This document shows, piece after piece, positions 1 through 8,561 of a stretch of DNA of 64,000 nt. Within the stretch, counting starts at the first letter, position 1, and every line of letters starts with the position of its first letter. The notes under the pieces are model-generated. The model saw only the letters and a program-made list of their open reading frames with translations, was not told where the DNA came from and did no database searches. The position numbers and the translations under genes are program-made. Source of the stretch: Citrobacter tructae (lineage in GTDB: Bacteria > Pseudomonadota > Gammaproteobacteria > Enterobacterales > Enterobacteriaceae); the NCBI RefSeq assembly GCF_004684345.1, contig NZ_CP038469.1, positions 3,100,001-3,164,000 on the forward strand, read 5' to 3'.

Positions 1-78
1 CCTAACGATGCGGACCGCCTGCGCAAATATCTCGCTCGTTTCGGGCTGAGCTGGGAAAACGTTCGCTGCGGAACATGA
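1..78 (+). CDS. C-terminal end of an unidentified protein (partial)
   Basis: Reading frame 1 is open from the window edge to a TGA at 76-78 and encodes 25 residues (starting PNDADRLRKY, ending ENVRCGT). The fragment is basic and helix-like. A terminator hairpin follows at 128-151, which supports it being the end of a real plus-strand gene. By synteny lysC is expected nearby, but this tail does not resemble the end of LysC as I know it, so I give no function. Confidence 0.4.
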   Translation, partial: PNDADRLRKYLARFGLSWENVRCGT

Positions 79-127
79 ACATAATTTGTTTGAATAATAT
101 TCCATCACGCGATAAACAATAACTATG

Positions 128-151
128 GCCGGGCTCGATCCCGGCTTGTTT
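128..151 (+). terminator. Rho-independent terminator before panS
   Basis: The stem GCCGGG/CCCGGC (128-133 and 140-145) encloses a 6-nt loop and is followed by TTGTTT. It ends the transcript of the gene whose tail is at 1-78 and separates it from panS. Confidence 0.65.
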
Positions 152-189
152 ATAACAACACAACACATTTCAATCGCAAGGAATACAAC

Positions 190-1131
190 ATGCTCGCTAC
201 TCTCACGCGGCTGTTCCCGTTATGGGCACTGCTGCTCTCTGTTATTGCGTATTACACGCCCTCCACCTTTACGCCTGTCGGGCCATTCGTGCCGTCATTA
301 CTGATGCTGATTATGTTCGGCATGGGTGTTCACCTGAAGGTGGATGACTTTAAACGCGTACTCTCACGCCCTGCCCCGGTCGCTGCAGGTATTTTCCTGC
401 ACTATCTGGTGATGCCTCTCGCCGCATGGATTTTGGCGCTGGCTTTTAATATGCCGCCGGAACTGTCCGCAGGGATGGTGCTGGTCGGTAGCGTGGCCAG
501 CGGAACAGCATCTAACGTAATGATCTACCTAGCGAAAGGCGATGTGGCGCTCTCCGTGACTATTTCATCGGTTTCAACGCTGGTCGGTGTTGTCGCCACT
601 CCGCTGCTCACACGTCTTTACGTCGATGCGCATATTCAGGTGGATGTCATGGGTATGCTGCTGAGTATTCTACAGATCGTGGTTATTCCGATTGCTTTGG
701 GCCTGGTCATTCACCATCTGTTCCCACGCGTCGTAAAAGCGGTAGAACCGTATCTACCCGCGTTTTCTATGGTGTGCATCCTGGCAATCATCAGCGCTGT
801 TGTGGCAGGTTCCGCGTCGCACATTGCGTCGGTCGGCTTTGTGGTGATTATCGCCGTTATTCTGCATAACACCATTGGTTTGCTCGGCGGCTACTGGGGC
901 GGAAAACTCTTCGGCTTTGATGAATCCACGTGCCGCACACTGGCGATTGAAGTCGGTATGCAGAATTCAGGGCTTGCCGCTGCACTGGGCAAAATCTACT
1001 TCGGTCCACTCGCCGCCCTGCCCGGTGCGCTGTTCTCCGTCTGGCATAACCTTTCAGGTTCGCTGCTGGCGGGTTACTGGTCCGGTAAGACGATTGTTGA
1101 GAAACCGCATCAGACGGTGAAAGAAAACTAA
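190..1131 (+). CDS. panS: Ketopantoate/pantoate/pantothenate transporter PanS (BASS family)
   Basis: A 313-residue inner-membrane protein with about nine to ten hydrophobic segments along its whole length, of the bile acid:sodium symporter fold. The GSVASGTASNVM segment near residue 100 and the EVGMQNSGLAAAL segment near 255 are the two crossover motifs that line the substrate site in this family. PanS of Salmonella moves pantothenate precursors across the inner membrane, and the assignment rests on overall resemblance to that protein. The start at 190 follows the weak ribosome site AAGGAA at 178-183. A REP-like hairpin lies just downstream. Another BASS-family substrate cannot be excluded from sequence alone. 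Confidence 0.8.
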   Translation: MLATLTRLFPLWALLLSVIAYYTPSTFTPVGPFVPSLLMLIMFGMGVHLKVDDFKRVLSRPAPVAAGIFLHYLVMPLAAWILALAFNMPPELSAGMVLVGSVASGTASNVMIYLAKGDVALSVTISSVSTLVGVVATPLLTRLYVDAHIQVDVMGMLLSILQIVVIPIALGLVIHHLFPRVVKAVEPYLPAFSMVCILAIISAVVAGSASHIASVGFVVIIAVILHNTIGLLGGYWGGKLFGFDESTCRTLAIEVGMQNSGLAAALGKIYFGPLAALPGALFSVWHNLSGSLLAGYWSGKTIVEKPHQTVKEN

Positions 1132-1137
1132 AAAAGT

Positions 1138-1162
1138 GCCGGGTGGTGCAAGCTTACCCGGC
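1138..1162. repeat. REP-like hairpin after panS
   Basis: The inverted repeat GCCGGGT/ACCCGGC has an 11-nt loop and no T-run, so it resembles a REP/PU unit more than a terminator. It lies between the panS stop and yjbD. Confidence 0.45.
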
Positions 1163-1226
1163 CAGCCCTATCAGATTGCACCACATTACCGTACACTGGA
1201 ACCTCTGGCTAACTGAGGGCAACCGT

Positions 1227-1499
1227 ATGGCACTCCCCCGCATTACCCAAAAAGAGATGACCGAGCGCGAACAGCGCGAACTGAAAACGCTGCTCGACCG
1301 TGCCCGTATTGCGCACGGTCGCCTGCTGACCAACGCAGAGACCAACAGCATTAAGAAAGAGTACATTGATAAGCTGATGCTGCAGCGTGAAGCCGAAGCC
1401 AAAAAAGCCCGCCAGCTAAAGAAAAAGCAGGCTTATAAACCCGATGCTGAAGCCTCGTTTTCCTGGTCAGCAAACACACCGACGCGCGGTCGGCGTTAA
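1227..1499 (+). CDS. yjbD: DUF3811 family protein YjbD
   Basis: A 90-residue, highly charged, largely helical protein with many Lys, Arg and Glu residues (KKARQLKKKQAYK near residue 62). The length equals E. coli YjbD when translation starts at ATG 1227 (MALPRITQ), which has GAGG about 8 nt upstream; a longer frame from 1143 lacks such support. No biochemical function is known to me. Its TAA overlaps the stop of convergent rluF by 4 nt, so neither gene has room for its own terminator. The pairing with rluF is conserved in E. coli. Confidence 0.85.
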   Translation: MALPRITQKEMTEREQRELKTLLDRARIAHGRLLTNAETNSIKKEYIDKLMLQREAEAKKARQLKKKQAYKPDAEASFSWSANTPTRGRR

Positions 1500-2377
1500 C
1501 GTCCTTTCTTCTTACGCCCCGGCTGAGCAAAACGTTTACCGTTAGACGCCGGGCGCGCTTTCTCTTTCTCAGCAGATTTTTCGATTTTCACCACCGGGCG
1601 CTTAATGCCAGCGGTCGCTGCTTTTGGCTTCGCTTTCGCCTTTGGTTTGGCTTCTGAAGATGAGTTCTCAATCAGCTTAAACAGATCGATCAGTTCGTCA
1701 TCCGTCAGATCACGCCATTCACCCAGCGGCAATCCGGACAAACCGATATTCATGATCCGCGTACGTTCAAGCTTGGTAACTTCATAGCCAAAGTGTTCGC
1801 ACATCCGACGGATCTGACGGTTCAGTCCCTGGACCAGGGTGATACGAAATACAAACGGCGCTTCTTTCCTGACCTTACATTTCTTGGTGACAGTACCGAG
1901 AATGGGCACCCCCGCCCCCAACCCACGAATAAAGTCGTCGGTTACGGGTTTATCGACCGTCACCAGATACTCTTTTTCATGATCGTTTCCGGCACGCAGG
2001 ATCTTATTCACCAGGTCGCCGTGGTTGGTGAGAAAGATCAGCCCCTGGGAATCTTTGTCCAGACGACCAATCGGGAACACGCGCTTGCTGTGGTTAACGA
2101 AATCAACGATGTTATCGCGCTCACCGTCTTCAGTGGTGCTGACAATACCGACAGGTTTGTTCAGCGCGATAAAAACCAGATCTTCCGCTTCACGCGGCTC
2201 AATCAACCGACCATTCACTTTCACAACGTCGCCAGGCATCACCTGATCGCCAATGGTGGCACGTTTGCCATTCAGGAAGACATTCCCTTGTTCGATAAAG
2301 CGATCCGCTTCGCGGCGCGAGCAGATTCCGCTTTCACTGATGTATTTATTTAATCGGATGGATGAGTCGGGCAGCAT
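1496..2377 (-). CDS. rluF: 23S rRNA pseudouridine(2604) synthase RluF
   Basis: A 293-residue RsuA-family pseudouridine synthase that modifies U2604 of 23S rRNA (and a tRNA-Tyr site in E. coli). An S4 RNA-binding domain occupies about residues 7-65. The catalytic domain follows, with the hallmark GRLDKDSQGL near residue 105, whose Asp is the nucleophile. The basic tail, rich in KPKAKAKPK and ending GRKKKGR, is typical of RluF. The start at ATG 2377 (MLPDSS) has GGAGAAATT upstream and matches the family length; the frame runs open to 2626, but that extension crosses a repeat element. It converges on yjbD with a 4-nt overlap. Confidence 0.93.
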   Translation of the reverse strand: MLPDSSIRLNKYISESGICSRREADRFIEQGNVFLNGKRATIGDQVMPGDVVKVNGRLIEPREAEDLVFIALNKPVGIVSTTEDGERDNIVDFVNHSKRVFPIGRLDKDSQGLIFLTNHGDLVNKILRAGNDHEKEYLVTVDKPVTDDFIRGLGAGVPILGTVTKKCKVRKEAPFVFRITLVQGLNRQIRRMCEHFGYEVTKLERTRIMNIGLSGLPLGEWRDLTDDELIDLFKLIENSSSEAKPKAKAKPKAATAGIKRPVVKIEKSAEKEKARPASNGKRFAQPGRKKKGR

Positions 2378-2389
2378 AATTTCTCCTGT

Positions 2390-2514
2390 ATACACTTCAT
2401 CCTTCAAGCTGTCTCTGCGTTGGCTGCCTTCACTCACCCAGGTCACATAGCAATCTATGCTCCCAGGGATTCGCTCCCTTGCCGCCTTGATACAACTTGA
2501 ATGATTTTGTGTAT
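2390..2514. repeat. RSA-type enterobacterial palindromic repeat, copy 1
   Basis: A 125-bp imperfect palindrome bounded by ATACAC and GTGTAT, with TTCAAG/CTTGAA arms, and a centre of the form CCCAGGTCACATAG..CTATGCTCCCAGGG. The conserved phrases CTGCCTTCACTCACCC and GATTCGCTCCCTTGCCGCC are those of the RSA family repeat found in intergenic regions of enterobacteria. A second, diverged copy is at 56012-56127. Confidence 0.7.
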
Positions 2515-2679
2515 TAAAAGCGAAATATACCCTACCTTGCGGGTGATAAAAAATAATCGTGTTCGAATGCCTGAGCGCTATTTGTGATCTGCCACACCTT
2601 TCGACACAAAAGTGTCGTTCATCCACGCCTGCAATTTTGTCTGCCGAAAATAAACAGAATCAACGCATTAGAACAAAAA

Positions 2680-2691
2680 GCACATATGTGC
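2680..2691. promoter_or_regulatory. Candidate SorC operator 1
   Basis: The perfect palindrome GCACATATGTGC lies 156 bp upstream of the sorC start. It shares its half-site with two further palindromes at 2708-2722 and 2823-2834. That SorC is the binder is inferred from the position in front of an autoregulated SorC-family operon. Confidence 0.5.
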
Positions 2692-2707
2692 CGACAGCGC
2701 ACTATCA

Positions 2708-2722
2708 GCACATCAAATGTGC
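2708..2722. promoter_or_regulatory. Candidate SorC operator 2
   Basis: The palindrome GCACAT-CAA-ATGTGC uses the same half-site as operator 1. Its centre is 29-30 bp away, close to three helical turns, so two SorC units could bind the same DNA face. Confidence 0.5.
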
Positions 2723-2822
2723 AACACAATTCGCCAGTTCAGTGGGCTGAAATAAGTGAAAATAGCTTTGAGCTGTGGAACAGATGAGGTTATATCAGAT
2801 CAAGAAAGCAATTTCGTGATTT

Positions 2823-2834
2823 GCACAAATGTGC
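2823..2834. promoter_or_regulatory. Candidate SorC operator 3 at the sorC ribosome site
   Basis: The palindrome GCACAAATGTGC ends immediately before the AGGAG ribosome-binding site (2835-2839) of sorC. A protein bound here would block elongation or downstream initiation, consistent with autoregulation. Confidence 0.45.
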
Positions 2835-2846
2835 AGGAGTCCAAAA

Positions 2847-3800
2847 ATGGCGACGGAAAACAGCGATGATATCCGCCTGATCGTAAAAATAGCGCAGCTT
2901 TATTACGAACAGGATATGACACAAGCGCAAATCGCCCGCGAGCTGGGGATTTATCGCACCACGATCAGCCGTTTGCTAAAACGTGGCCGTGAGCAGGGTA
3001 TCGTCACCATCGCCATTAATTACGACTACAACGAGAACCTGTGGCTGGAACAGCAGCTAAAACAAAAATATGGCCTGAAAGAGGCGGTCGTGGTCTCCTG
3101 CGACAGCGAGCAGGAAGACGAACAACTCAGCCTGATGGGCATACACGGCGCACAGTTACTGGAACGCTTGCTGGAACCCGGCGATATTATCGGTTTCTCA
3201 TGGGGGCGCGCGGTTCGGGGCCTGGTCGAAGGGTTATCCCCGGCTAGCCAGTCACGCCAGCTGATCTGCGTGCCTATCATTGGCGGACCGTCCGGCAAGC
3301 TTGAAAGTCGCTACCACGTCAATACGCTAACCTACGGTGCAGCGGCAAAGCTCAAAGGGGAATCGCACCTGGCTGATTTTCCGGCGCTTCTTGAAAACCC
3401 GCTGATTCGTAACGGAATTATGCAGTCCCGGCATTTCAAGTCGATTTCCGCCTACTGGGATAATCTGGATATCGCACTGGTTGGAATTGGCTCTCCTGCG
3501 ATACGTGACGGCGCCAACTGGCATGCGTTCTACGGCAGTGAAGAGAGTGATGATCTGCATGCTCGCCAGGTTGCCGGTGATATTTGCTCACGCTTCTACG
3601 ATATCAACGGCGTGACGGTAGAGACCAATATGAGCGAAAAGACACTTTCCATCGAAACCAATAAATTAAAGCAGGCACGTTACTCCATCGGCATCGCCAT
3701 GGGGGAAGAAAAACTGAGCGGAATTCTCGGTGCTTTACGCGGAAATTACATTAACTGTTTAGTCACCAACAGCCATACCGCTGAATTATTGTTGAAGTAA
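2847..3800 (+). CDS. sorC: Sorbose operon transcriptional regulator SorC
   Basis: A 317-residue member of the SorC/DeoR-type sugar regulator family. The N-terminal helix-turn-helix covers about residues 20-50 (MTQAQIARELGIYRTTISRL), and the rest is the sugar-phosphate-binding domain. In Klebsiella SorC activates the sor operon with L-sorbose and represses it without. The start at ATG 2847 is chosen over ATG 2829 because AGGAG lies 7 nt upstream and the length then fits the family. It is the first gene of sorCDFBAME, with three candidate operators upstream; the last one abuts its ribosome site. Confidence 0.93.
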   Translation: MATENSDDIRLIVKIAQLYYEQDMTQAQIARELGIYRTTISRLLKRGREQGIVTIAINYDYNENLWLEQQLKQKYGLKEAVVVSCDSEQEDEQLSLMGIHGAQLLERLLEPGDIIGFSWGRAVRGLVEGLSPASQSRQLICVPIIGGPSGKLESRYHVNTLTYGAAAKLKGESHLADFPALLENPLIRNGIMQSRHFKSISAYWDNLDIALVGIGSPAIRDGANWHAFYGSEESDDLHARQVAGDICSRFYDINGVTVETNMSEKTLSIETNKLKQARYSIGIAMGEEKLSGILGALRGNYINCLVTNSHTAELLLK

Positions 3801-3870
3801 ATATATTCAAATTAGTCCTGACGTAATTAATTTTATGCGGGAACCCCTTATCTAAAATCGGGAGTTTATT

Positions 3871-4677
3871 ATGCAAACGTGGTTAAATCTGCAGGGCAAA
3901 GTCATTATTGTTACCGGTGGAGCATCCGGAATTGGTCTGGCAATAGTTGAAGAGTTATTAGCGCAAGGCGCTAATGTGCAAATGGCGGATATTCATGGTG
4001 GAGACGGTAAGTATGAAGGCCATACCGGATATCATTTCTGTCCGACGGATATTTCCAGCGCCAAAGAGGTTAATTATACCATTGCCGAGATTACCCAGCG
4101 CTGCGGACGTATTGACGGACTGGTGAATAACGCAGGCGTTAATTTCCCACGCCTGCTGGTCGATGAAAAAGCGCCCGCTGGACAATATGAACTCAACGAA
4201 GCGGCGTTCGAAAAAATGGTCAATATCAACCAAAAAGGTGTGTTCTTAATGTCGCAAGCGGCGGCACGCCAAATGGTGAAACAGCATAGCGGCGTGATTG
4301 TGAATGTCTCTTCAGAAAGTGGACTGGAAGGCTCAGAGGGCCAAAGTTGCTATGCCGCCACCAAAGCCGCATTGAATAGCTTTACCCGTTCCTGGTCAAA
4401 AGAGCTGGGCAAACACGGCATTCGTGTGGTTGGTATTGCACCTGGCATTCTGGAAAAAACAGGTCTGCGCACGCCGGAGTACGAGGAAGCGCTGGCCTGG
4501 ACCCGCAACATTACCGTCGAGCAACTGCGCAAGGGTTATACCAAGAACTCGATCCCGATTGGTCGCTCAGGACGATTAAGCGAAGTCGCTGATTTTGTTT
4601 GTTATCTCCTCTCAGAACGCGCCAGTTATATCACCGGAGTAACCACTAACATTGCGGGCGGAAAAACGCGCGGCTAA
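3871..4677 (+). CDS. sorD: Sorbitol-6-phosphate 2-dehydrogenase SorD
   Basis: A 268-residue short-chain dehydrogenase. It shows the Rossmann motif TGGASGIG near residues 15-22, NNAGVN near 89, the catalytic Ser of VNVSSESG and the YxxxK pair in CYAATKAAL. In the sorbose pathway it oxidises D-glucitol-6-phosphate, made by SorE, to D-fructose-6-phosphate with NAD+. A GGGAG ribosome site precedes the ATG. A 70-bp gap separates it from sorC, and sorF follows after 9 nt. The family is broad, and the assignment depends on its place in the operon. Confidence 0.9.
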   Translation: MQTWLNLQGKVIIVTGGASGIGLAIVEELLAQGANVQMADIHGGDGKYEGHTGYHFCPTDISSAKEVNYTIAEITQRCGRIDGLVNNAGVNFPRLLVDEKAPAGQYELNEAAFEKMVNINQKGVFLMSQAAARQMVKQHSGVIVNVSSESGLEGSEGQSCYAATKAALNSFTRSWSKELGKHGIRVVGIAPGILEKTGLRTPEYEEALAWTRNITVEQLRKGYTKNSIPIGRSGRLSEVADFVCYLLSERASYITGVTTNIAGGKTRG

Positions 4678-4686
4678 GGAGGTTTT

Positions 4687-5094
4687 ATGGTCAATGCAAT
4701 CTTCTGCGCTCACGGCAATCTGGCCTGCGCCATGCTGGAATCGGTACAAATGGTCTACGGTGAGGCCAGCGTTGAAGCAGTGGAATTTCTCCCCGGTGAA
4801 AACGCCCACGACATCGTGGCAAAGCTTGAAAAGTTAGTGAGCATTCACACCGGTGGTGAGTGGCTGATAGCCGTCGATATACAGTGTGGTAGCCCGTGGA
4901 ATGCCGCCGCGACGCTGGCGATGCGTAACCCAGCCATACGGGTCATTAGTGGATTGTCATTGCCGTTGGCGCTGGAATTGGTAGACAGCCAAAGCAGTAT
5001 GAATGTGGATGAACTGTGCGAACACCTGACGACCATTGCTCAACAAACGTGCGTCGTCTGGAAGGCACTGGAAACGACCGAAGAGGATTTCTGA
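4687..5094 (+). CDS. sorF: PTS L-sorbose enzyme IIA component SorF
   Basis: A 135-residue mannose-family EIIA domain. The phosphorylatable His is in FCAHGNLACAM near residue 10. It accepts phosphate from HPr and hands it to SorB in the cytoplasm. The ribosome site TAAGGAGG is strong. Its TGA overlaps the ATG of sorB (ATGA-type overlap), which indicates translational coupling of the two soluble PTS components. Confidence 0.92.
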   Translation: MVNAIFCAHGNLACAMLESVQMVYGEASVEAVEFLPGENAHDIVAKLEKLVSIHTGGEWLIAVDIQCGSPWNAAATLAMRNPAIRVISGLSLPLALELVDSQSSMNVDELCEHLTTIAQQTCVVWKALETTEEDF

Positions 5095-5588
5095 TGAACA
5101 TCACCCTAGCTCGTATTGACGATCGCCTGATCCACGGTCAGGTCACTACCGTCTGGTCGAAGGTAGCGAATGCCCAACGGATTATTATCTGCAATGACGA
5201 CGTTTATCACGATGAAGTGCGTAGGACATTGTTACGCCAAGCCGCGCCACCAGGGATGAAGGTTAACGTGGTGAATATCGAAAAAGCGGTCGCCGTCTAT
5301 CATAATCCACAATATAAGGATGAAACCGTTTTTTATTTATTTACCCGCCCACAGGATGCGTTAGCCATGGTCAAACAAGGGGTAAATATCGCCAATTTAA
5401 ATATTGGTGGCATGGCCTGGCGACCAGGTAAAAAACAATTAACCAAAGCTGTCTCTTTAGATGATGACGACATTCATGCATTTCGTGAGTTAGATAAATT
5501 AGGCGTCACGCTGGATTTACGCGTCGTCGCATCAGATCCATCAGTTAATATACTTGAAAAAATAAAAGAAAAATTGTTTACAGAATAA
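5094..5588 (+). CDS. sorB: PTS L-sorbose enzyme IIB component SorB
   Basis: A 164-residue mannose-family EIIB protein with the signature RIDDRLIHGQV at residues 6-16; the His there is the phospho-acceptor. It transfers phosphate from SorF to L-sorbose during transport through SorA/SorM, giving L-sorbose-1-phosphate. The start at 5094 matches the usual length; an upstream in-frame ATG at 5016 would lie inside sorF. A 65-bp gap precedes sorA. Confidence 0.92.
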   Translation: MNITLARIDDRLIHGQVTTVWSKVANAQRIIICNDDVYHDEVRRTLLRQAAPPGMKVNVVNIEKAVAVYHNPQYKDETVFYLFTRPQDALAMVKQGVNIANLNIGGMAWRPGKKQLTKAVSLDDDDIHAFRELDKLGVTLDLRVVASDPSVNILEKIKEKLFTE

Positions 5589-5653
5589 ATAAAAGCGCCT
5601 GTGTACTTATGCTTTAGCAGGCAGGGATGATCACATTCACAAGGTGACATATT

Positions 5654-6451
5654 ATGGAAATAAGTACCCTACAAATTATCGCCATATTTATATTTTCCTG
5701 TATTGCCGGAATGGGCAGCGTGCTGGATGAGTTCCAGACCCACCGCCCACTCATCGCTTGTACCGTTATCGGCCTGATCCTCGGTGATTTAAAAACCGGG
5801 ATTATGCTCGGCGGCACGCTGGAACTGATCGCGCTCGGCTGGATGAACGTCGGTGCAGCGCAGTCTCCCGATTCGGCACTCGCCAGTATTATTTCCGCCA
5901 TTCTGGTTATCGTCGGCCAGCAGAGTATTGCCACGGGCATCGCTATCGCCCTTCCGGTAGCGGCAGCAGGCCAGGTACTGACAGTCTTTGCCCGTACCAT
6001 CACCGTGATATTCCAGCATGCGGCGGATAAAGCCGCCGAAGACGCCCGCTTTCGCACCATCGACATGCTGCACGTTTCTGCATTAGGCGTGCAGGCATTG
6101 CGCGTCGCCATTCCTGCATTAATCGTCTCGCTGTTTGTCAGCGCCGATATGGTCAGCAATATGTTGAATGCCATCCCGGAATTCGTCACTCGTGGGCTGC
6201 AAATTGCCGGTGGTTTTATCGTGGTGGTCGGTTACGCCATGGTGCTACGCATGATGGGTGTGAAGTACCTAATGCCCTTCTTCTTCCTCGGTTTTATCGC
6301 CGGAGGGTATCTCGATTTGAGTCTGCTGGCTTTCGGTGGCGTGGGCACGATTATCGCGCTGATCTACATCCAGTTGAACCCACAGTGGCGTAAAGCCGAA
6401 CCGCAGGCGCAAGCCGCCTCTTCTCAAGCCCTCGACCAGCTTGACGACTAA
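5654..6451 (+). CDS. sorA: PTS L-sorbose enzyme IIC component SorA
   Basis: A 265-residue polytopic membrane protein of the mannose-family EIIC type, hydrophobic throughout, with the conserved GMGSVLDEFQTHRPLIACTVIGLILGD-type beginning (residues about 19-45). It forms the sugar channel together with SorM. AAGGTG lies upstream of the ATG. It sits 11 nt before sorM. Confidence 0.92.
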   Translation: MEISTLQIIAIFIFSCIAGMGSVLDEFQTHRPLIACTVIGLILGDLKTGIMLGGTLELIALGWMNVGAAQSPDSALASIISAILVIVGQQSIATGIAIALPVAAAGQVLTVFARTITVIFQHAADKAAEDARFRTIDMLHVSALGVQALRVAIPALIVSLFVSADMVSNMLNAIPEFVTRGLQIAGGFIVVVGYAMVLRMMGVKYLMPFFFLGFIAGGYLDLSLLAFGGVGTIIALIYIQLNPQWRKAEPQAQAASSQALDQLDD

Positions 6452-6462
6452 CGGAACCCATC

Positions 6463-7287
6463 ATGGAACAGAAAAAACTGACCAAATCCGACCTGTTTAG
6501 CATGTTTATTCGCTCCAACCTGCAACAGGCGTCATTCAACTTTGAACGCATTCATGGGCTGGGTTTTTGCTACGACATGATCCCTGCCATCAAGCGCCTG
6601 TATCCACTGAAAGAGGATCAGGTTGCCGCACTTAAACGCCACCTGGTGTTCTTCAATACCACCCCTGCCGTTTGCGGTCCGGTGATTGGCGTCACCGCCG
6701 CGATGGAAGAAGCGCGTGCAAATGGTGCGGAAATTGACGATGGCGCAATCAACGGCATCAAAGTCGGGCTGATGGGCCCGCTGGCCGGCGTCGGTGACCC
6801 ACTGGTATGGGGAACGCTGCGCCCGATTACCGCTGCACTCGGCGCATCTTTAGCGCTCTCCGGCAACATTCTCGGCCCGTTGTTGTTCTTCTTTATTTTC
6901 AATGCAGTACGTCTGGCGATGAAGTGGTACGGATTACAGATTGGTTTTCGTAAAGGAGTCAACATCGTCAGCGATATGGGCGGCAATCTGCTGCAAAAGC
7001 TGACCGAGGGAGCCTCGATTCTCGGCCTGTTTGTGATGGGAGTACTGGTCACCAAATGGACCAGTATCAACGTGCCATTGGTGGTATCGCAAACGCCTGG
7101 CGCAGACGGCACCACCGTCACAATGACCGTGCAAAACATTCTCGACCAGCTCTGCCCCGGCCTGCTGGCGCTGGGTTTGACGCTGCTGATGGTGCGGTTG
7201 CTCAACAAGAAAATTAATCCGGTATGGCTGATCTTCGCCCTGTTTGCTCTGGGGATTATCGGTAACGCGCTGGGCTTCCTGTCCTGA
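6463..7287 (+). CDS. sorM: PTS L-sorbose enzyme IID component SorM
   Basis: A 274-residue mannose-family EIID membrane subunit. The start KKLTKSDLFSMFIRS, NFERIHGLGFCYDM near residue 27 and GPLAGVGDPLVWGTLRP near 106 are family signatures, and the C-terminal half is strongly hydrophobic. It pairs with SorA to form the translocating part of the sorbose permease. A GC-rich hairpin (GCCCCGG/CCGGGGC, about 7295-7312) separates it from sorE and may set differential expression. Confidence 0.92.
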   Translation: MEQKKLTKSDLFSMFIRSNLQQASFNFERIHGLGFCYDMIPAIKRLYPLKEDQVAALKRHLVFFNTTPAVCGPVIGVTAAMEEARANGAEIDDGAINGIKVGLMGPLAGVGDPLVWGTLRPITAALGASLALSGNILGPLLFFFIFNAVRLAMKWYGLQIGFRKGVNIVSDMGGNLLQKLTEGASILGLFVMGVLVTKWTSINVPLVVSQTPGADGTTVTMTVQNILDQLCPGLLALGLTLLMVRLLNKKINPVWLIFALFALGIIGNALGFLS

Positions 7288-7339
7288 TTTTTCCGCCCCG
7301 GCGATGCCGGGGCTACTGTGCTAAATATGAGGTGGAACA

Positions 7340-8560
7340 ATGAAAACAACAGCTTTACGCCTTTATGGCAATCGTGATCTGCGCCTGGAAACCTTCGACC
7401 TTCCTGAAATGCAAGACGATGAAATTCTTGCTTCCGTCGTAACCGACAGCTTGTGCCTCTCTTCCTGGAAAGAGGCGAATCAGGGGGAGAACCACAAAAA
7501 GGTACCGGACGATGTGGCGACCAACCCGATTATCATCGGCCATGAGTTCTGCGGCGATATTATTGCCGTGGGGAAAAAATGGCAGCATAAGTTTCAGCCC
7601 GGCCAGCGCTATGTGATTCAGGCCAACCTGCAACTGCCGGATCGCCCGGACTGCCCGGGATACTCCTTCCCCTGGGTGGGCGGTGAAGCCACGCACGTCG
7701 TTATTCCCAATGAGGTGATGGAGCAGGACTGCCTGTTGGCCTACGAAGGCGAAACCTATTTTGAAGGTTCGTTGGTTGAGCCGCTGTCCTGCGTAATTGG
7801 CGCATTCAATGCCAACTATCACCTGCAGGAAGGGACCTACAACCACACGATGGGCATTCGCCCACAGGGACGTACGTTAATCCTCGGCGGCACCGGACCG
7901 ATGGGGCTGCTGGCAATCGACTACGCGCTGCATGGTCCGGTTAACCCGGCACTATTGGTGGTGACCGACACCAACAACGATAAATTGAGCTACGCCCGCA
8001 AGCACTATCCGTCGGAACCACAAACGTTGATCCACTATCTCCACGCCCAGAATGCGGCTTATGACACATTGATGGCATTGAGCGGCGGGCATGGGTTTGA
8101 CGACATCTTTGTATTTGTGCCCAACGAAGAACTGGTCACGCTGGCTTCTTCCCTGCTGGCTGCCGATGGCTGCATGAACTTCTTTGCGGGTCCGCAGGAT
8201 AAGCAGTTTAGCGCACCGATTAACTTCTATGACGTGCACTATGCCTTTACCCATTACGTTGGGACGTCTGGCGGCAATACTGACGATATGCGCGCGGCGG
8301 TAAAACTGATTGAAGAAAAAAAGGTCCAGGCGGCAAAAGTGGTAACGCACATTCTGGGACTGAATGCGGCAGGTGAAACAACGCTGGAACTGCCAAAAGT
8401 CGGCGGTGGGAAAAAACTGGTCTACACCGGCAAAGCCTTCCCGGTAACTGCACTCACCCAGATTGACGATCCTGAACTGCGCGACATCCTGGAACGACAT
8501 CAGGGGATTTGGTCGCAGGAAGCCGAACAGTATGTATTGTCTCACGCCGAGGGAATTTAA
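7340..8560 (+). CDS. sorE: L-sorbose-1-phosphate reductase SorE
   Basis: A 406-residue zinc-type medium-chain alcohol dehydrogenase. GHEFCGDI near residue 67 is the zinc-domain signature, and LGGTGPMGLLAIDYAL near 182 is the nucleotide-binding loop. It reduces L-sorbose-1-phosphate to D-glucitol-6-phosphate with NAD(P)H, feeding SorD. GAGGTGG precedes the ATG. It is the last intact gene of the sor operon; a truncated gene starts 1 nt after its TAA. Confidence 0.92.
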   Translation: MKTTALRLYGNRDLRLETFDLPEMQDDEILASVVTDSLCLSSWKEANQGENHKKVPDDVATNPIIIGHEFCGDIIAVGKKWQHKFQPGQRYVIQANLQLPDRPDCPGYSFPWVGGEATHVVIPNEVMEQDCLLAYEGETYFEGSLVEPLSCVIGAFNANYHLQEGTYNHTMGIRPQGRTLILGGTGPMGLLAIDYALHGPVNPALLVVTDTNNDKLSYARKHYPSEPQTLIHYLHAQNAAYDTLMALSGGHGFDDIFVFVPNEELVTLASSLLAADGCMNFFAGPQDKQFSAPINFYDVHYAFTHYVGTSGGNTDDMRAAVKLIEEKKVQAAKVVTHILGLNAAGETTLELPKVGGGKKLVYTGKAFPVTALTQIDDPELRDILERHQGIWSQEAEQYVLSHAEGI

Positions 8561-8561
8561 C

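Noticed and set aside
2559..2787. Two overlapping small open frames upstream of sorC
   Set aside because: They cross the operator palindromes, lack ribosome sites and have unordered composition.
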